Shown in pieces: positions 13,045 through 24,345 of a DNA stretch of 64,000 nucleotides. Origin of the DNA: Crocodylus rhombifer (taxonomy: Eukaryota; Chordata; Crocodylia; Crocodylidae); the NCBI GenBank assembly GCA_038503035.1, contig JAVSML010021635.1, positions 186,001 to 250,000 of the forward strand, in the 5' to 3' direction. Both the position numbers and the translations under genes were made by a program. Numbering within the stretch: the stretch's first letter is position 1; each line of letters begins with the position of its first letter. The notes below the pieces were generated by a model. That model was not told the origin of the DNA and searched no databases. It saw only the letters and a list, made by a program, of their open reading frames with translations.

Positions 13045-13392
13045 GGTGTCAGCAGAGCGGTCCTAAGGGAAAATGGCACCCTGGGCAAATTTGTATTTTG
13101 GAAGCACCCCCCAAGTCAACGATGCTGCTGCAGGCAGACAGGGATGTGGGGTTCAGTCCCGCAGGCAGACATAGCAGCACGGTGAGCCAGGCAGGCACCG
13201 CTGCTGCTGTGCAGAAGCAAGGTGGGCCAGCTAGAGCAGGCACCACCCCATCCACATGTGTCTGACCTGGCTTCTCCTGAGCAGCAGCTGGAAGTGAGGG
13301 TGGGTGAAGCAGTGCTCCTCTTGCCTGGGGCCGGGATCAGCTGGGGTGGGGCAGAGGGAGAGTGCTGCTGTGACAATGGGCTGCTCATGTCT
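13045..13392. mobile_element. GC-rich interspersed repeat
   Basis: There is an abrupt GC-rich segment starting GCGGTCCTAAGGGAAAATGG and GCACCCTGGGCAAA, a word I associate with dispersed DNA elements of reptiles. It returns to AT-rich DNA near 13390. Several overlapping open frames on both strands are composition artefacts. Borders and class are uncertain. Confidence 0.4.
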
Positions 13393-16300
13393 TTGTTAAA
13401 TATGAAAATGTGAAGGTTGCATTTTTAGTGCTTTTCTGTATATTTCTTATCATTTTGCAGTGTCTATATTAAGCATTTGTGATGAGTAAGTGAAATTCCA
13501 AATGATATGTATTTTGATCTAACCAGTGCCACTTACACAAACATGAAGCTGTTATCCACCCTTAATTCAGGTGGCATTGTGATTTTCACTTGTAGGCATT
13601 GGATTATTCTGCTGTGTTGTGCTTCGTTTATTATGGCATTTTGAGATGCCTGATGGAGAACTGAATAAGAAAGGTGGATATCCTAAACTGCACAGGAGTT
13701 TAAAAACATGTTAACAAGCCTGTATGGCAAATGTAATATGAGCTCTGTGAGGGTTAGTTAATGGTTAACTGTCTGTGTTGAACCTGTGCTCCTTAGACAA
13801 ATATTGCTAGCATAAGATGAGTTGCTTTTTCCCTGCAGACAGAGGCTTAGTGCAAGCAGGGAGACTGGGACTTTGGTCTTGGGAGAGTAGAAGACAGTTT
13901 CAATGCAGCAGGAGGGCTTTCACTGTCTTTCAAACAGGAAAGGAAGGCATCATATTACTAGAACTGCTATTTTCAAATAGAAATGGGATGCATGGGGGTA
14001 GTGGGGTCTCCCTGGACATCCTAAAGTTCATAGAGTAGCTGACCTCATTCAGCTGTTGTTTTGCTTTTTTAACTAGCTCTTGTCTGAACAGGTGCCCAAT
14101 GCAGTATAAAGCTGCTTAGGATAGCTGGCATAACTCTGCTTTCACATTTCAAGGAACTGGGAAAGAAATAGGCAAGAAAATGTTTTGCACAGGAAGCTAC
14201 TGTGTGGAGATACTCTGCACAGCCATTGAAGGAGCAGTATAGTACCGAAACACCACATGTTCTATAGAAGACAAAAACCCTGTAGGTCAGGTGAGTGACA
14301 ACTCTATGAACTTGATTTAAAGCTGTGTGTGTACTGTGCTGTGAAAACTGCTGCTATTCAGTTGTAATGGCTGAAATGGTTATTTTTTTAATTACTTGAG
14401 ATGACAGAAAACCTTTGGATTCCACTATGAAGGAAACTCCTCAGACAAGTAATTTTTTTCAGAACAGAAGCACCATAATAGCAGCCCATTTGGTCTAGGA
14501 GGTTCAGACTTGGAAATTCTGCCTCTGAACGATCCCCAAACTTTAGAGAAACTTTGGGCCTTAATCATATTGTTAAAATTCAGGCATGTCTATTATTTAA
14601 AGAGCAACATTTATTTTATATACATGTAAAAATAATTAAGATTCTCACAAAACATTTCCAAGCTCTCACTTTCTATACAAAGACAGTTGAAATTCAGTAT
14701 GTACTATTCTTGGCTTTAAAACGTGTCTAACACAGAATCAATATAATTTAGTCTTTTTTCAGTTATTGGCACAGTAATTTGGTATTCCACCTTTGTATAT
14801 TTAGGATAGAATGCTATAATAGAGATCCAGCACTTTACAATTTTCTCCTCTTTGCTTGTGTTATCCTGCATCTAGATTCTGTAACCATTTTTCCCTTAAT
14901 AAGATAGAGAATATTTTCACTACAAATTAATAAGATAGTTTAGTCCTGAATAAAGCAGTAGCATTGTAACCAGGTGGCCTCTGCAATAGCAATAGCTGTT
15001 CACAAGAAAACTTTAGAATGGAATTTAACAAGTTAAAGGTATTTTTGCTATTCAAATAAACATTTCCTATCCTATTAAGACACTGTAATCTAGGCATGCA
15101 ATTCTTTTCAGTTAAACTACTATAATACTATTACATTTAATGAATTTACTCCTGACTTCTGCTATTAAAAGTGAAAAACGATCAAAATGTAATGTATAAA
15201 ATACCTGATTTTCTTTTCAACTGTCATGCACTTTTATTTGCAGCATACACTCATTTCACTCTGACTGCAGAATGAAACTAGATTGGTCAGTTTTACTTTG
15301 CTTAGCAGTAAATTTTACTTTAATGTTTGTCATGTTACTGAAGCTGCTAGTGGACAATGGGAATATTTCACAGCATTTAAAAGAAAATCTTCTAAACACC
15401 TCTATATTAGGGGTTTTTTAATTATTTTTTTCAAAATCTGTTTTGAGAGCCCAAAATTAATGTATTAGTATCATTTTATCTTAACCAACTCTTCATACAT
15501 GGGTGTTATTTGGTATGATGACTAAAAGCATTGCGTTGGTATAAATGATCAAATACAGTAAAGGTGAATGTACATATTTGAAATGGATCAAATATGTATA
15601 ATACCAATCCTAAAAGCATAACTACTCTGTTTTCTGAATTTCACAGTGGCTTTCACTTAATTTAAGTGGAAGATGTGCAGCATTACTCAGGAGATATAGC
15701 CATACTCTGACCATTTAAATGGATTTTTCTGTAAATTGTAGATTAGGTTTAAGTGAATTTGTATAGAAATGGTAAGGTTTTTTCAGTCAAAAACTAAAGT
15801 GAGTCTGAGTGAGTTTCAGGATTTGAAGTAAATCTGAGATTTAAGAATCTGAAATGAGAGAATGTCCTTATGCTAAATATTTATAATTATTAAATAAGTA
15901 TAACTTGGACACTTCAAAGCAGAGTCTTCATGTACTGCCCTGCTTAAGACCCTCTTACCTTGATTGTAAAGAGTAAGTTCTAAAATTGCTTTTTGAATAG
16001 AAGTTTCTGTACCAATATCCATTTTACAACAACATAATCAGTTGCAGCATACCTGCTAAATATTTACGATAGTCTGGCTGGGTGGAAGATTCATAATCTC
16101 TAACCTTAATAGCACAAAGAGTAAGTTCTAAAGACTGTCTGGAGTACAAAGGTTATGAAGTGGTTGTAAACAGCCTCCAGAATAAAAACCTGTCTGAGGC
16201 TCCACTGCAGGAGAACACCACCATTGGGTTCAGGTTCCTTGGTTTTTTCAGTAAGATTTTGGAATAAAGTCTTAGATGGTGTAAATTGCTGTAGGTCCAT

Positions 16301-16401
16301 TGATTTCAATAGAACTATGCTAATGTATGTCAGTTGAAAAATTGGCCTAAGAATTTACAGGGTTGTCAATCTAGTTTGTAGTACCAGACCTGCATTTATA
16401 G
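13393..16401. other. Gene-free single-copy intergenic DNA
   Basis: AT-rich DNA without recognisable exon, repeat or RNA gene. Open frames are all short and lack domain features. Confidence 0.5.
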
Positions 16402-16560
16402 CAGGGGTGGGCAATTATTTTGGGCGGAGGGCTGCTTACTGAGTTTTGGCAAGCCATCAAGGGCCATATGACAGGCTGCCAAGGGCAGATAAATATTAAT
16501 TTTCTAATTTTTTTAGGGGCCCTTTTGGCTGGATAGAATGGCCCATTTTGACTGCCCCTG
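16402..16560 (+). mobile_element. Intact short hAT-type element, copy 2
   Basis: This 159-bp element starts CAGGGGTGGGCAATTATTTT and ends TTTTGACTGCCCCTG. It is flanked by a perfect 8-bp target duplication ATTTATAG (16394-16401 and 16561-16568), the hallmark of hAT transposition. The interior is shared with the copy at 7048-7209. It is non-autonomous, with no transposase sequence. Confidence 0.9.
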
Positions 16561-16972
16561 ATTTATAGTATCTGCAAGTGGGGAAAGCTAATGTGCTGAT
16601 TTAGCAAGCTACTTAATCGTGTACCTAATTTTACCCTAAGTTTTTAATACTGTAGTTAGTCCCGTTGATTTAGCAGAACTACTGTCATGGTTAAAGTTAA
16701 GTCTCTGCTTACGTACAGAGAGAACCAAGTTCTAAATTCTACGAGAACCAAAAATAGATAAAAGAAGGAGGTGGCTGACAGCCTTTATCTTCAGTATATT
16801 TAAATCATTTTTTTCTTTTGGGCCTAACACTATATGGGATAACATATATTTTGGAGGACATTATATGGGTCTTATCCAGTGACTGACTCCTGAGGTCAAT
16901 GGAGGTCGGTCCCTGGGTACCAGTGTGGTTTGGAATGAGTATAAGGCCCAGAGTTTTAAAGTTATTTGGATT

Positions 16973-17150
16973 AGGGGTGTCAAATTTATCAGGCCCAGTG
17001 GCCTGGAGCTAATCTGCAGGCTAGTTTGGGCCCACAAACCAACCCTGCACAGTGTGGGGCCAGTCCTGCATGCAGTCTGCAGATCAACTCCAAGACCCAC
17101 AGACAGTATTTTAGTGGTGGTACAGCTCCACAGGTTATCCCATCCACCAG
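16973..17150 (+). mobile_element. Truncated hAT-type element
   Basis: The start AGGGGTGTCAAATTTATC matches the termini at 48731 and (inverted) 10966. Shared interior words with the 48731 copy include GCCTGGAG.., CACAAACCAA and CCAAGACCCACA. The right terminus is not found, so the copy appears truncated near 17150. Confidence 0.6.
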
Positions 17151-17284
17151 CTGGGTCAGTCTTTTCTCACAAAAGACCAGAAAGATACCCACAAACCATA
17201 TTTTACCCAATACCCTAGGCTGTAGATCCTCATCTAAAAGTTGGAAGGCCTGCTTTCAAATTACCACTGCCTGATTTGGAACAG

Positions 17285-17470
17285 GGGCTTAAACCACAGG
17301 TATCTTACTTCCCATGGGAGGTATCCTAATCACTAGGCCATTGGCTCTTCTGGGCATGTTTCTCAATTTCTCCAGCTGAAGTTGTTCCACAGTGCACTAG
17401 TAAATATCAATTGCAGTAGGGATTTGAACCTGACCACCCCCCATTGCTTCCCTAGCTACTGGGCCATAGA
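17285..17470 (-). mobile_element. tRNA-derived SINE with two tRNA-like units
   Basis: Read on the minus strand, the first unit has an A-box-like word TGGCCCAGTAGCTAGGG near 17466-17450 and a B-box GGTTCAAATCC at 17430-17420. A second unit follows with an A-box-like TGGCCTAGTGATTAGG (17340-17325) and a B-box-like GGTTTAAGCCC near 17296-17286. Spacing within each unit is close to that of tRNA genes, but no functional cloverleaf with proper arms is supported, so this is a SINE, not a tRNA gene. The dimeric layout is unusual. Confidence 0.55.
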
Positions 17471-17486
17471 CTCACTCTGTCTAGCC

Positions 17487-17714
17487 CAGTGATTCAACCA
17501 GGGAGCTGTGGGGTGCCACACAACGTTAGCAGAGTTTCCAAAACATTACAATCTGTGGTGGCATGTCTAAGTTATTTGCAACAGATCATTTTTATAGTGA
17601 AAAAAAGAGTGAAAATGAAGAGCTGGCATTTTCCAAGGGGTGCCTCAAGCCTATAAAGGGGTGTCTTGAATCTGTTGAAGGGTACTTCAGATCTGAAAAG
17701 GTTGAAAAGTACTG
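17487..17714 (+). mobile_element. Short hAT-type element with 8-bp target duplication
   Basis: It starts CAGTGATTCAACCAGGG and ends AAGGTTGAAAAGTACTG, an imperfect inverted repeat of the CAGTGGTTCTCAACC type. Flanks GTCTAGCC (17479-17486) and CTCTAGCC (17715-17722) match at 7 of 8 positions. The 228-bp interior (GGGTGCC.., GGGGTGTCTTGAA) is non-coding. The termini resemble those of the 35440 element, so both belong to the same broad hAT group. Confidence 0.8.
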
Positions 17715-17722
17715 CTCTAGCC

Positions 17723-20700
17723 AGTTGACTTTATAGGTAAAATTAATTAGGGAAAATTTAATTCAGTGAGTTAAGGAGCCAGGAGCTTTTGAAAATCCCT
17801 TGGGTGCATCTGGTGGATCCTTAGGTGTCTAAATACTTTTAAAAAATCTAGATCCTGATTTTCAAAGATAAAATAAGGTTCTTAACTTCTATTACATTCA
17901 ATAGCATTTAAAGAAACCACGTGCTTCTGTAGGTTGTGGCATACATCTGTTTTTAAGAGCCTCTCCCAAAGGGAGTTTTTGATTGAGAGTGAGTCATCAG
18001 TTTCTATTGATTGCTTCCATATTTAAATAAACAAATGATTTATATATGCATTTGCTGTTTGCCACAAGAATTCAAGTTACTGTACTATACTCTCTTTCTG
18101 CTCCTATTTTTATTGGTACTGAAAATAAATTTATTTCTGTTAAATTTTGCAGAGAATCCCCATAGAAAAAATAATTTTCTTTCAGTGTATAACATGACAA
18201 ATTTCACATCTCCTTTTTCTATTTGTTTTATATAATCTAAAGTTTAATTTAAGATAAAGTTGTAAAAACCTACCAACCACTGTCCATATCTCTCAATTTT
18301 TTACTAGTAGTTGATGATGATAGCCTATAATACCCTATGGACCTACTTCAGAGCTCATTGAAATCAACTTTGGAGCTCTGGGAGAGCAGATATTAAACTT
18401 TATCCCCAGAAGCTACTTTATCTTTGACGTCAGATGTGGCAAAACTTAGTCATTTTTTACTCTCTCATTTTGGTCACGTATGCATGTGCAAAGTTAGCAT
18501 ATACCATATGTTCATAATAGTAAGTAATAGTTACTGGTACCTTTCAGAACAGACAGGTTTTCACTGAAATAATTCAGAGTTCTGAATACTAAGCACCTTG
18601 CAGAATTAACTCATTTTCATTTTAAAGTTTATTTTGTAGAACATGCAATTTTGAAATAAGTTTGCTGGCTTGTGTAATATGAAATACAAAGGACAGCTTC
18701 ACACATGTCAACCTAGTTTTGCTGTTAATCTGCCTGTTTTCATTTTCTTTCAAAACATAAAGAACTGTGCTGAAATAATTTTTTTTTTTATTTAATTTAT
18801 TATTTTTATGTCGTTCCATTAATACAAATGTTGATGAATGAACAGCTTTTGAAAAAGACTTAAAAACCACTACGGTGTACTTGGTCTATATGGTAAATCT
18901 GAATCCCTGCAGAAAGCAAGACAAATACCAAATAAATACTGCTAATTCTTAAGGGATCTTGTGGCCCTCAGACCTTGCCAATATCTGTTTGTCAAGTGAT
19001 GCAACAGTTTGCTAATTAAACAGTTTGCAGTGATGTTTGGAGCAAAACTTGTAGACATATAACCAATTGAACAATTTATTGCTGTAATTGAAGGGATTAG
19101 TTGGTGTTTATTAACTAGCCTTCCTGCTATGTTTACCGATGAATCATGGTAATAACCCTTGGACCCTGACTTTTGTTTTTAAAGATTCCATAGGTATTAT
19201 TGACACTTCAGTATTCAAGTTGTTACTTCAAGGCCACAACTGTAACTTAACCCATATTGTAAATTCAGCAAAGTTATGCTGTTGGTTTTTTTTCTGGTGG
19301 GTGAGGCATTATGCTTTCAGTACAAAAATGGATCTGAATTTACAAAGTATTAAAAATAGCTTTATGATAAACAGTGCTTAGTCTTAAAATTAGTCCATGT
19401 ATATAGTAGTTTATCTTCCTTTTACAAGCATTGTCTCCCCTACTGTCTCCATCATCATTAAAGTAGACTTGTAGCTAGGAGAATGGCATTATTGCTGTCG
19501 TGTACAGCAGGGATGCCAATGAAATGTCTAAGGCACATGCAGTTTTGAGCACAAATCTATTCAGTGGAACAATGAGTCCTGATGGTGATAACAGGCTGCT
19601 TCTCCCTTTTCCAAATGAAAGCTGTTTAACTAGAACTAATTGGCCATTCCTAAAGTGCAATTAGCAGGGGTATTAATCTAGGCCTGACGGGTGTGAAAAT
19701 TAGTTTCTGGTAGACCACTCAACAGACAGTGCATCTGATGAGCCATGGGGATGCCTGTAGCAATTGTGATCCTAAACTTGAAGGGCTTTAATGTACCAAA
19801 ACTGAATAGCCCATTTTTGTCAACAGCATTTGACTTGAACATTGACTGGAGAAGAATTGATGGGAAGGAAGTATGCTTAATACTTCCTGCCAGAATACTT
19901 TTTTTACTCAGTTTCATTACCAGTAAGGAAATGTTTGTTCCCTTCTCCATTTTTTTCTTTTTAATTAGCAGTATGAATTTAAAATATAATTCATATTGTA
20001 AACCACTTGTTTTCTTTTCATTCCTAAAGTTATTTATAAATATAGAAATCCATCCTTTTTTGTTGCTGTCTGCATTGAATGCTTCTTCATTCCACTTTTT
20101 GCTGGTACACATAAGCAAACCTTCTCAATTCATCTGCAGTGCAACTATTAAATGGTATTAGAATTGTTTTCTGGTTTTGAAAGTCAGGAAGTGCTTGAGC
20201 AACTTGGGCCAGATGCTTAGTTTCTGTAGATCAGTGTAGCTCTTCCGCAGATGGTGTATATAGTTCAAAGGATCTAAATTGATTGACCTCCACTGAGGAT
20301 CTCGGTCCTTGAGTTCCATGGATTCATTCTGAATTGCTATGAATTCCATCTGAATCTGTAGACAGCTGCATGCACTAGTGGGCTTCAGGCTTAGAACTAG
20401 ACAAGGAAATTTGTATTTCCTGTTGTAATTAGAAGAGGCTTCGACTATGCAACAATAAAATACAAAACCTACTCTAGAGATACGCATAAGTGTGCTGTAA
20501 ATGTAAGAAAAAATTTGGAGATCCTCTTGATATCAAGGAAATGAATATGTAGTGTGTACATTTTGTGTGTGTATATAGATATTATGTATGAAGATATAGA
20601 ATACATATTTCATAGTCAGTTAGTGCTCTCTCTCCCCAACTTTTTTTGATTTGTTTTTTCCCTGGTAGGACTAGGGACCTCTAATTTTTGTGTTCTGCTG

Positions 20701-20834
20701 TGGGAAGGATGTATAATGATACCTCCAAAGGGGTGAATTTGTAAAGTATCTCAAAGTCTAGACCACCGTGCTATTCTTTAGAGGTATGAGAAGATTGGCA
20801 AGTAAAGAAAAATAGAACTGAAAAGACACCTTCA
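17723..20834. other. Gene-free single-copy intergenic DNA
   Basis: No exon or repeat is recognised. The stretch at about 19440-19800 is of mixed composition with TAAT-containing words and little low-complexity DNA, and would be a reasonable place to look for a conserved non-coding element. Two opposed open frames at 19678-20161 (about 140 residues each) are low-complexity and have no visible domains. Confidence 0.45.
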
Positions 20835-21215
20835 GTCACTGTGTCCAGTTACCTGTATTGCAGGCACCCTGCATCCCAAAATCCCTTTGTGACTTGATCA
20901 ACCTCCGTCTTAAAGGTAGGTAGGGATTTTTGCTCCCCTACTACTGCCATCAATTGTTTGATAAACTCATTGCTCTGATGGATAGAAACATTCTTCTAGT
21001 TTCCAACCTGAATTTATTCATGGGTGTGTTATTCTTATGCCAACTTTGTCTTTTAGCTTACGCAATACTTTTCTTTTCCTCTAATGTATTTATCGAGTAA
21101 TCATACCTCCTCCCAAAGTTTGTTTTGCTAGCTAAACAAGCTAAGCTTCTTACTCTCCTCTTGTAAGACACACTCATTTATTCTGCAGTTGTCCTAGTAG
21201 CTCTTCTCTACACGG
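20835..21215 (-). mobile_element. Old 5'-truncated CR1 LINE fragment
   Basis: On the minus strand the sequence follows the CR1 ORF2 C-terminal region and 3' end: a diverged 'GxLFSL..K..L..GYDY' region near 21060-21150, then AAATTCAGGTTGGAAACTAGAAG-type words (near 21010), then TTTAAGACGGAGGTTGATCA near 20910, ending in GTAACTGGACACAGTGACTG near 20840. Many stops and frameshifts make it a dead, old copy. CR1 elements are the main LINEs of birds, crocodilians and turtles. Confidence 0.8.
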
Positions 21216-21504
21216 GTTACTCTTTCGAGCACAAGTGACCCGAACTATACACAATAAGAAAAGAGCTGCTATCTTTTTAGACATGTGGAATACTTCAGAA
21301 GTAATTTTCTTCTGAAGTACAGATGCCCAATGAAATTCCTCACCGTTATTTGCCTGGTCCATAATGATACGAGAACGGTGGTTTTCAATAATGGCTCTAT
21401 CACAGAGCCATTTGAGGTTAAAAAAAAGGAGTTAAGAAAGGCTGTGTCGTTGCTCCAACACTCTTCTCAATATTTCTTCTGTGATGCTACATCTAAGCAC
21501 CAGT

Positions 21505-22135
21505 AAGCTTCCAGTCAGAGTGGAACTAAACTACCATATGAATGCTAAATTGTTTAATCTCAGCCGACTCCAAGCCGAAACCAAGATCACCCTGACCTCG
21601 GTCATTGAGCTCCAGTATGCTGATGATGCTGTAGTGTGTGTTCACTGAGAAGCAGACCTTCAGGCAATGGCCAATGTCTTTACCAAGGTATACAAGAAAA
21701 TGGGACGGATGCTTAACATTCAGAAGACTAATCAACAAACTCTTAATGAGAAGTCCCCAGCTCCAGTAATTCAGATTCATGGCGAGACTTGGGAGAACAT
21801 TGAGAATTTCCCATACCTCAGAAGCCATCTCTCACACTGGTTGACATTGATGAAGAAATCCAGCATCACCTGAAATGTACAAGTGCAGCCTTCATACACC
21901 CGAGGAAATTACTGTTCAAAGATTGTGACATCAAATCAGAAACCAAGCTCATCATGGTTTATCAGTCATGATCCCCACCTTATTATATGAAGCTGAGCTG
22001 TAGACAGTGTACAGGAAACATCTCAAGATTCTGGAGAAGTAGCATCAGTACTGCCTTCAGAAGATCCTTTGAATCCAGTGGGTAGACAAATGCACCAACA
22101 TTAGTGTCTTTTTGCAAGCTAACACCATGAGCATC
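21505..22135 (+). mobile_element. RTE-like LINE reverse transcriptase, 5' piece
   Basis: The reading frame encodes the end of a reverse transcriptase fingers/palm region and its thumb: LQYADDAVVCVH with the catalytic YADD motif near 21616, then a short stop, then ADLQAMANVFTKVYKKMGRM and LNIQKT (21655-21730), IHGETWENIENFPYLRSHLS (21775-21840), and further downstream a diverged 'YRKHLKILEK' region. Stops and frameshifts show it is a dead copy. The arrangement resembles RTE-clade (BovB-type) non-LTR elements of reptiles; the clade is inferred from memory. It is interrupted at about 22135 by a CR1 insertion and resumes at about 22812. Confidence 0.75.
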
Positions 22136-22811
22136 ATAGATTTAATAGATTTCATAGACATTAGGGCTGGAAGGGACCTCGGGAGATCATCGAGTCCAGC
22201 CCCCTGCCCAAAGGGCAGGAAGTCAGCTGGGGTCATAGGAGCCCAGCAACATAAGCATCCAATTTACTCTTGAAGGTGTTCAATGTAGGTGCTTGAACCA
22301 CCTCCGCTGGCAGACTGTTCCAGACCTTGGGGGCTCGGACAGTAAAGAAATTCTTCCTTATGTCCAGCCTGAAACGGTCTTGCAGGAGTTTGTGACCGTT
22401 CGACCTCGTCATCCCTTGGGGCGCTCTGGTGAACAAACGTTCCCCCAGATCCTGGTGGTCACCCTTGATAAACTTATAGGTGGCCATCAGATCACCCCTG
22501 AGCCTACGCTTTTCCAGGCTAAAGAGTCCCATGTCTCTCAGCCTATCATCGTAAGATCTGTTTTCCTGACCTCTGATCATGCGCGTGGCTCTCCTCTGGA
22601 CTCTCTCAAGCTTCTCCACATCCTTTTTGAATTGTGGAGCCCAAAACTGGACGCAGTACTCCAGCTGCGGCCTCACCAAGGCCGAGTACAAGGGGCGAAT
22701 GACGTCCTGGGATTTGCTCGAGAAGCATCTATGGATGCACGCCAGCATTTTGGTCGCTTTACTAGCCGCAGCATCGCATTGCAGGCTCATGTTCATCTTG
22801 TGGATGCATCA
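22136..22811 (-). mobile_element. Younger CR1 LINE, 5'-truncated, with open ORF2 end
   Basis: A continuous minus-strand frame of 187 codons (22796-22233) encodes the C-terminal part of CR1 ORF2: ALVRPQLEYCVQFWAPQFKK, VEKLERVQRRATRMI, MGLFSLEKRRLRGDLMATYK, KLLQDRFRLDIRKNFFTVRA, and VWNSLPAEVV, ending at a stop. Past it lies a short 3'UTR (GGACTCGATGATCTCCCGAGG on the minus strand) and a terminal tandem repeat of the ATCTATGAAATC type at 22137-22165. The intact frame indicates a relatively recent insertion, truncated at its 5' end as usual for CR1. It splits the RTE-like element. Confidence 0.92.
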
Positions 22812-23285
22812 AGACGATGATTATCCAGTGTCAACTTTGCTGAGCTGGCCATGTCATCTGGATGTCTGATACCCAAGTCCGGAAGCAAGCTTTATTCTCC
22901 CAACTCAGTCAAGGCATATGCTCGAGAGGAGGGCAGAGAAAGCACTTTAAGGAGGGCCTCAAGGCCAATTTGATAAAATGCAACATCAACATTAACTCAT
23001 GGGAGACTATTGCCCAGGACCATGCCAAAAAGCGGAAGAGTCTTCTGCAAGGATCTTAGTAATTTGAAACCTTACAATGACAACAGGAGATGGAAATGTG
23101 GGAGTGGCAGAAACAGCATGTTACAGACTGAATCAAGAAGCCACCTTGCACAGAAACATGTGCCCAAGGTGCAACGGTCTTTCAAATCTGGATAGACCTT
23201 GTCATCCATCTTTGGACTCACAGATAAGACAATCATGGAAGAAAATCCTTGACTGCAAGGGATTACCAATGATGATCACCTTTGC
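22812..23285 (+). mobile_element. RTE-like LINE, 3' piece after CR1 insertion
   Basis: The frame resumes exactly where the 5' piece stopped: residues MIIQCQLC, a stop, then AGHVIWMSDTQVRKQALFSQ, GGQRKHFKEGLKANLIKCNI and NSWETIAQDH (22820-23035), the conserved C-terminal region of this LINE protein. The next part, in a shifted frame, includes a degenerate cysteine pair (CPRC near 23160). Together with 21505-22135 it forms one LINE copy broken by the CR1 insertion and by older mutations. Confidence 0.75.
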
Positions 23286-23287
23286 AA

Positions 23288-23830
23288 CAGAGGTGTAACT
23301 AGAAAATCAGGCAAGCAGTGGAGTGAGGTAAGGGGAGAGAAGGGAGGGTGCTGAGGGCAGGGGTGTTGTCTGAATGCTTAATTCCTCATACAGGAGCAGC
23401 TGCTACTATGCATGGGTGACTGGTGCCACCTTAGTCAGAGACCAATCAGCAACCAGGGGGGAAGGTCCCCGCCACATCCAATCTCGCCAACTGGTGGGAG
23501 GGGTCCCCTGTGGCCAATCTCACCTGCCAGTGTGACCGCAGCACTCCTGGAAGTGGCTGTGGCACTTCATCCAGCACTTCCACTCCCCAGCCGGCACTCA
23601 CGGGGTGGGGGGCACCAGTGCTCCCACCTGCCCATCACCTAAGTGGGGAGTGCAGCCTGTCAGGGGGTGTACCAGCACTCTCAGGGGGTGCACATGCACT
23701 CCCTATACATCGCCACTGCTACTATGGCATGAATTCCCTAAACACAGGCCACTGCAATGGCAGTTTGACACTTGCTGCAGCAGTGGCACAGGCTCTCTGG
23801 CAGCTGCCAGTCTGGCAGTCCTTCTAAATC
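23288..23830. mobile_element. GC-rich interspersed repeat next to LINE
   Basis: This GC-rich block begins with CAGAGGTGTAACTAGAAAA, a word that looks like a transposon terminus. The words CAGGGGGTG..CCAGCACTCTC and AGGGGGTGCACATGCACTC are repeated near 23660 and 23685. A right end around 23718 (ATCGCCACTG) could be an imperfect inverted counterpart, but no target duplication is seen. Open frames here are compositional. Confidence 0.4.
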
Positions 23831-24149
23831 AGCACCTAGGGCTGGTGCCATATTCTCCTACCCTTAAATGCTTTGTTGCCCAAGCATCTAGAAAATAATT
23901 TACTTCTATTCTTGATACCTGAATTTGCAAAGCAGCCTGGAGGCTTACACTCAAGTTATTTGATAGTTAAAAAGGTGGCCCACTCTTAACATTTTTCTTT
24001 GTTTGCTCTGGTCGATTTATCTCAGTGTAATGCTAATATTGCCCATGGCACAGATTTAGTCCCCCATGGCACACAAGACCTTCCCTGCCTCAGGCATGGG
24101 GTTGGACTTGATAACTCCTCTATGATTTCTATTGTGCATAATGAATAAA

Positions 24150-24325
24150 AGGAAAGAGTCTTTTGAATCAGACTAGTGGTTTAATCATGAGATTGGCGTT
24201 CAGCTCCTATTTCTGCTCTGGGTTTTCAGTGAAAACTTAGGGAAGTCATTTAATTTCTCTATTACACTTCCCTGTCTCTAAAAAATTATTCTTTATCTGT
24301 ATTTTCTACTAAGTGGGTAAATTCT
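24150..24325 (+). mobile_element. MIR-like SINE
   Basis: The words AGTGGTTTAATCATGAGA, GGCGTTCAGCTCCTA, TTCTGCTCTG, GGGAAGTCATTTAATTTCTC and a diverged tail (CACTTCCCTGTCTCTAAA) follow the order of an old MIR-type SINE. It is diverged and non-coding. Confidence 0.6.
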
Positions 24326-24345
24326 TTGATGAAGTAACTTTCAAT

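Noticed and set aside
17285..17470. Functional tRNA gene
   Set aside because: A- and B-box-like words are present but proper acceptor and anticodon stems are not, and two partial units occur in tandem, so a SINE is more likely.
19678..20161. Opposed open frames of 146 and 138 residues
   Set aside because: AT-rich low-complexity proteins on both strands of the same DNA; neither shows a motif or splice support.
22293..22820. 175-residue plus-strand open frame
   Set aside because: It is the antisense shadow of the CR1 ORF2 frame on the minus strand, which has clear LINE motifs.
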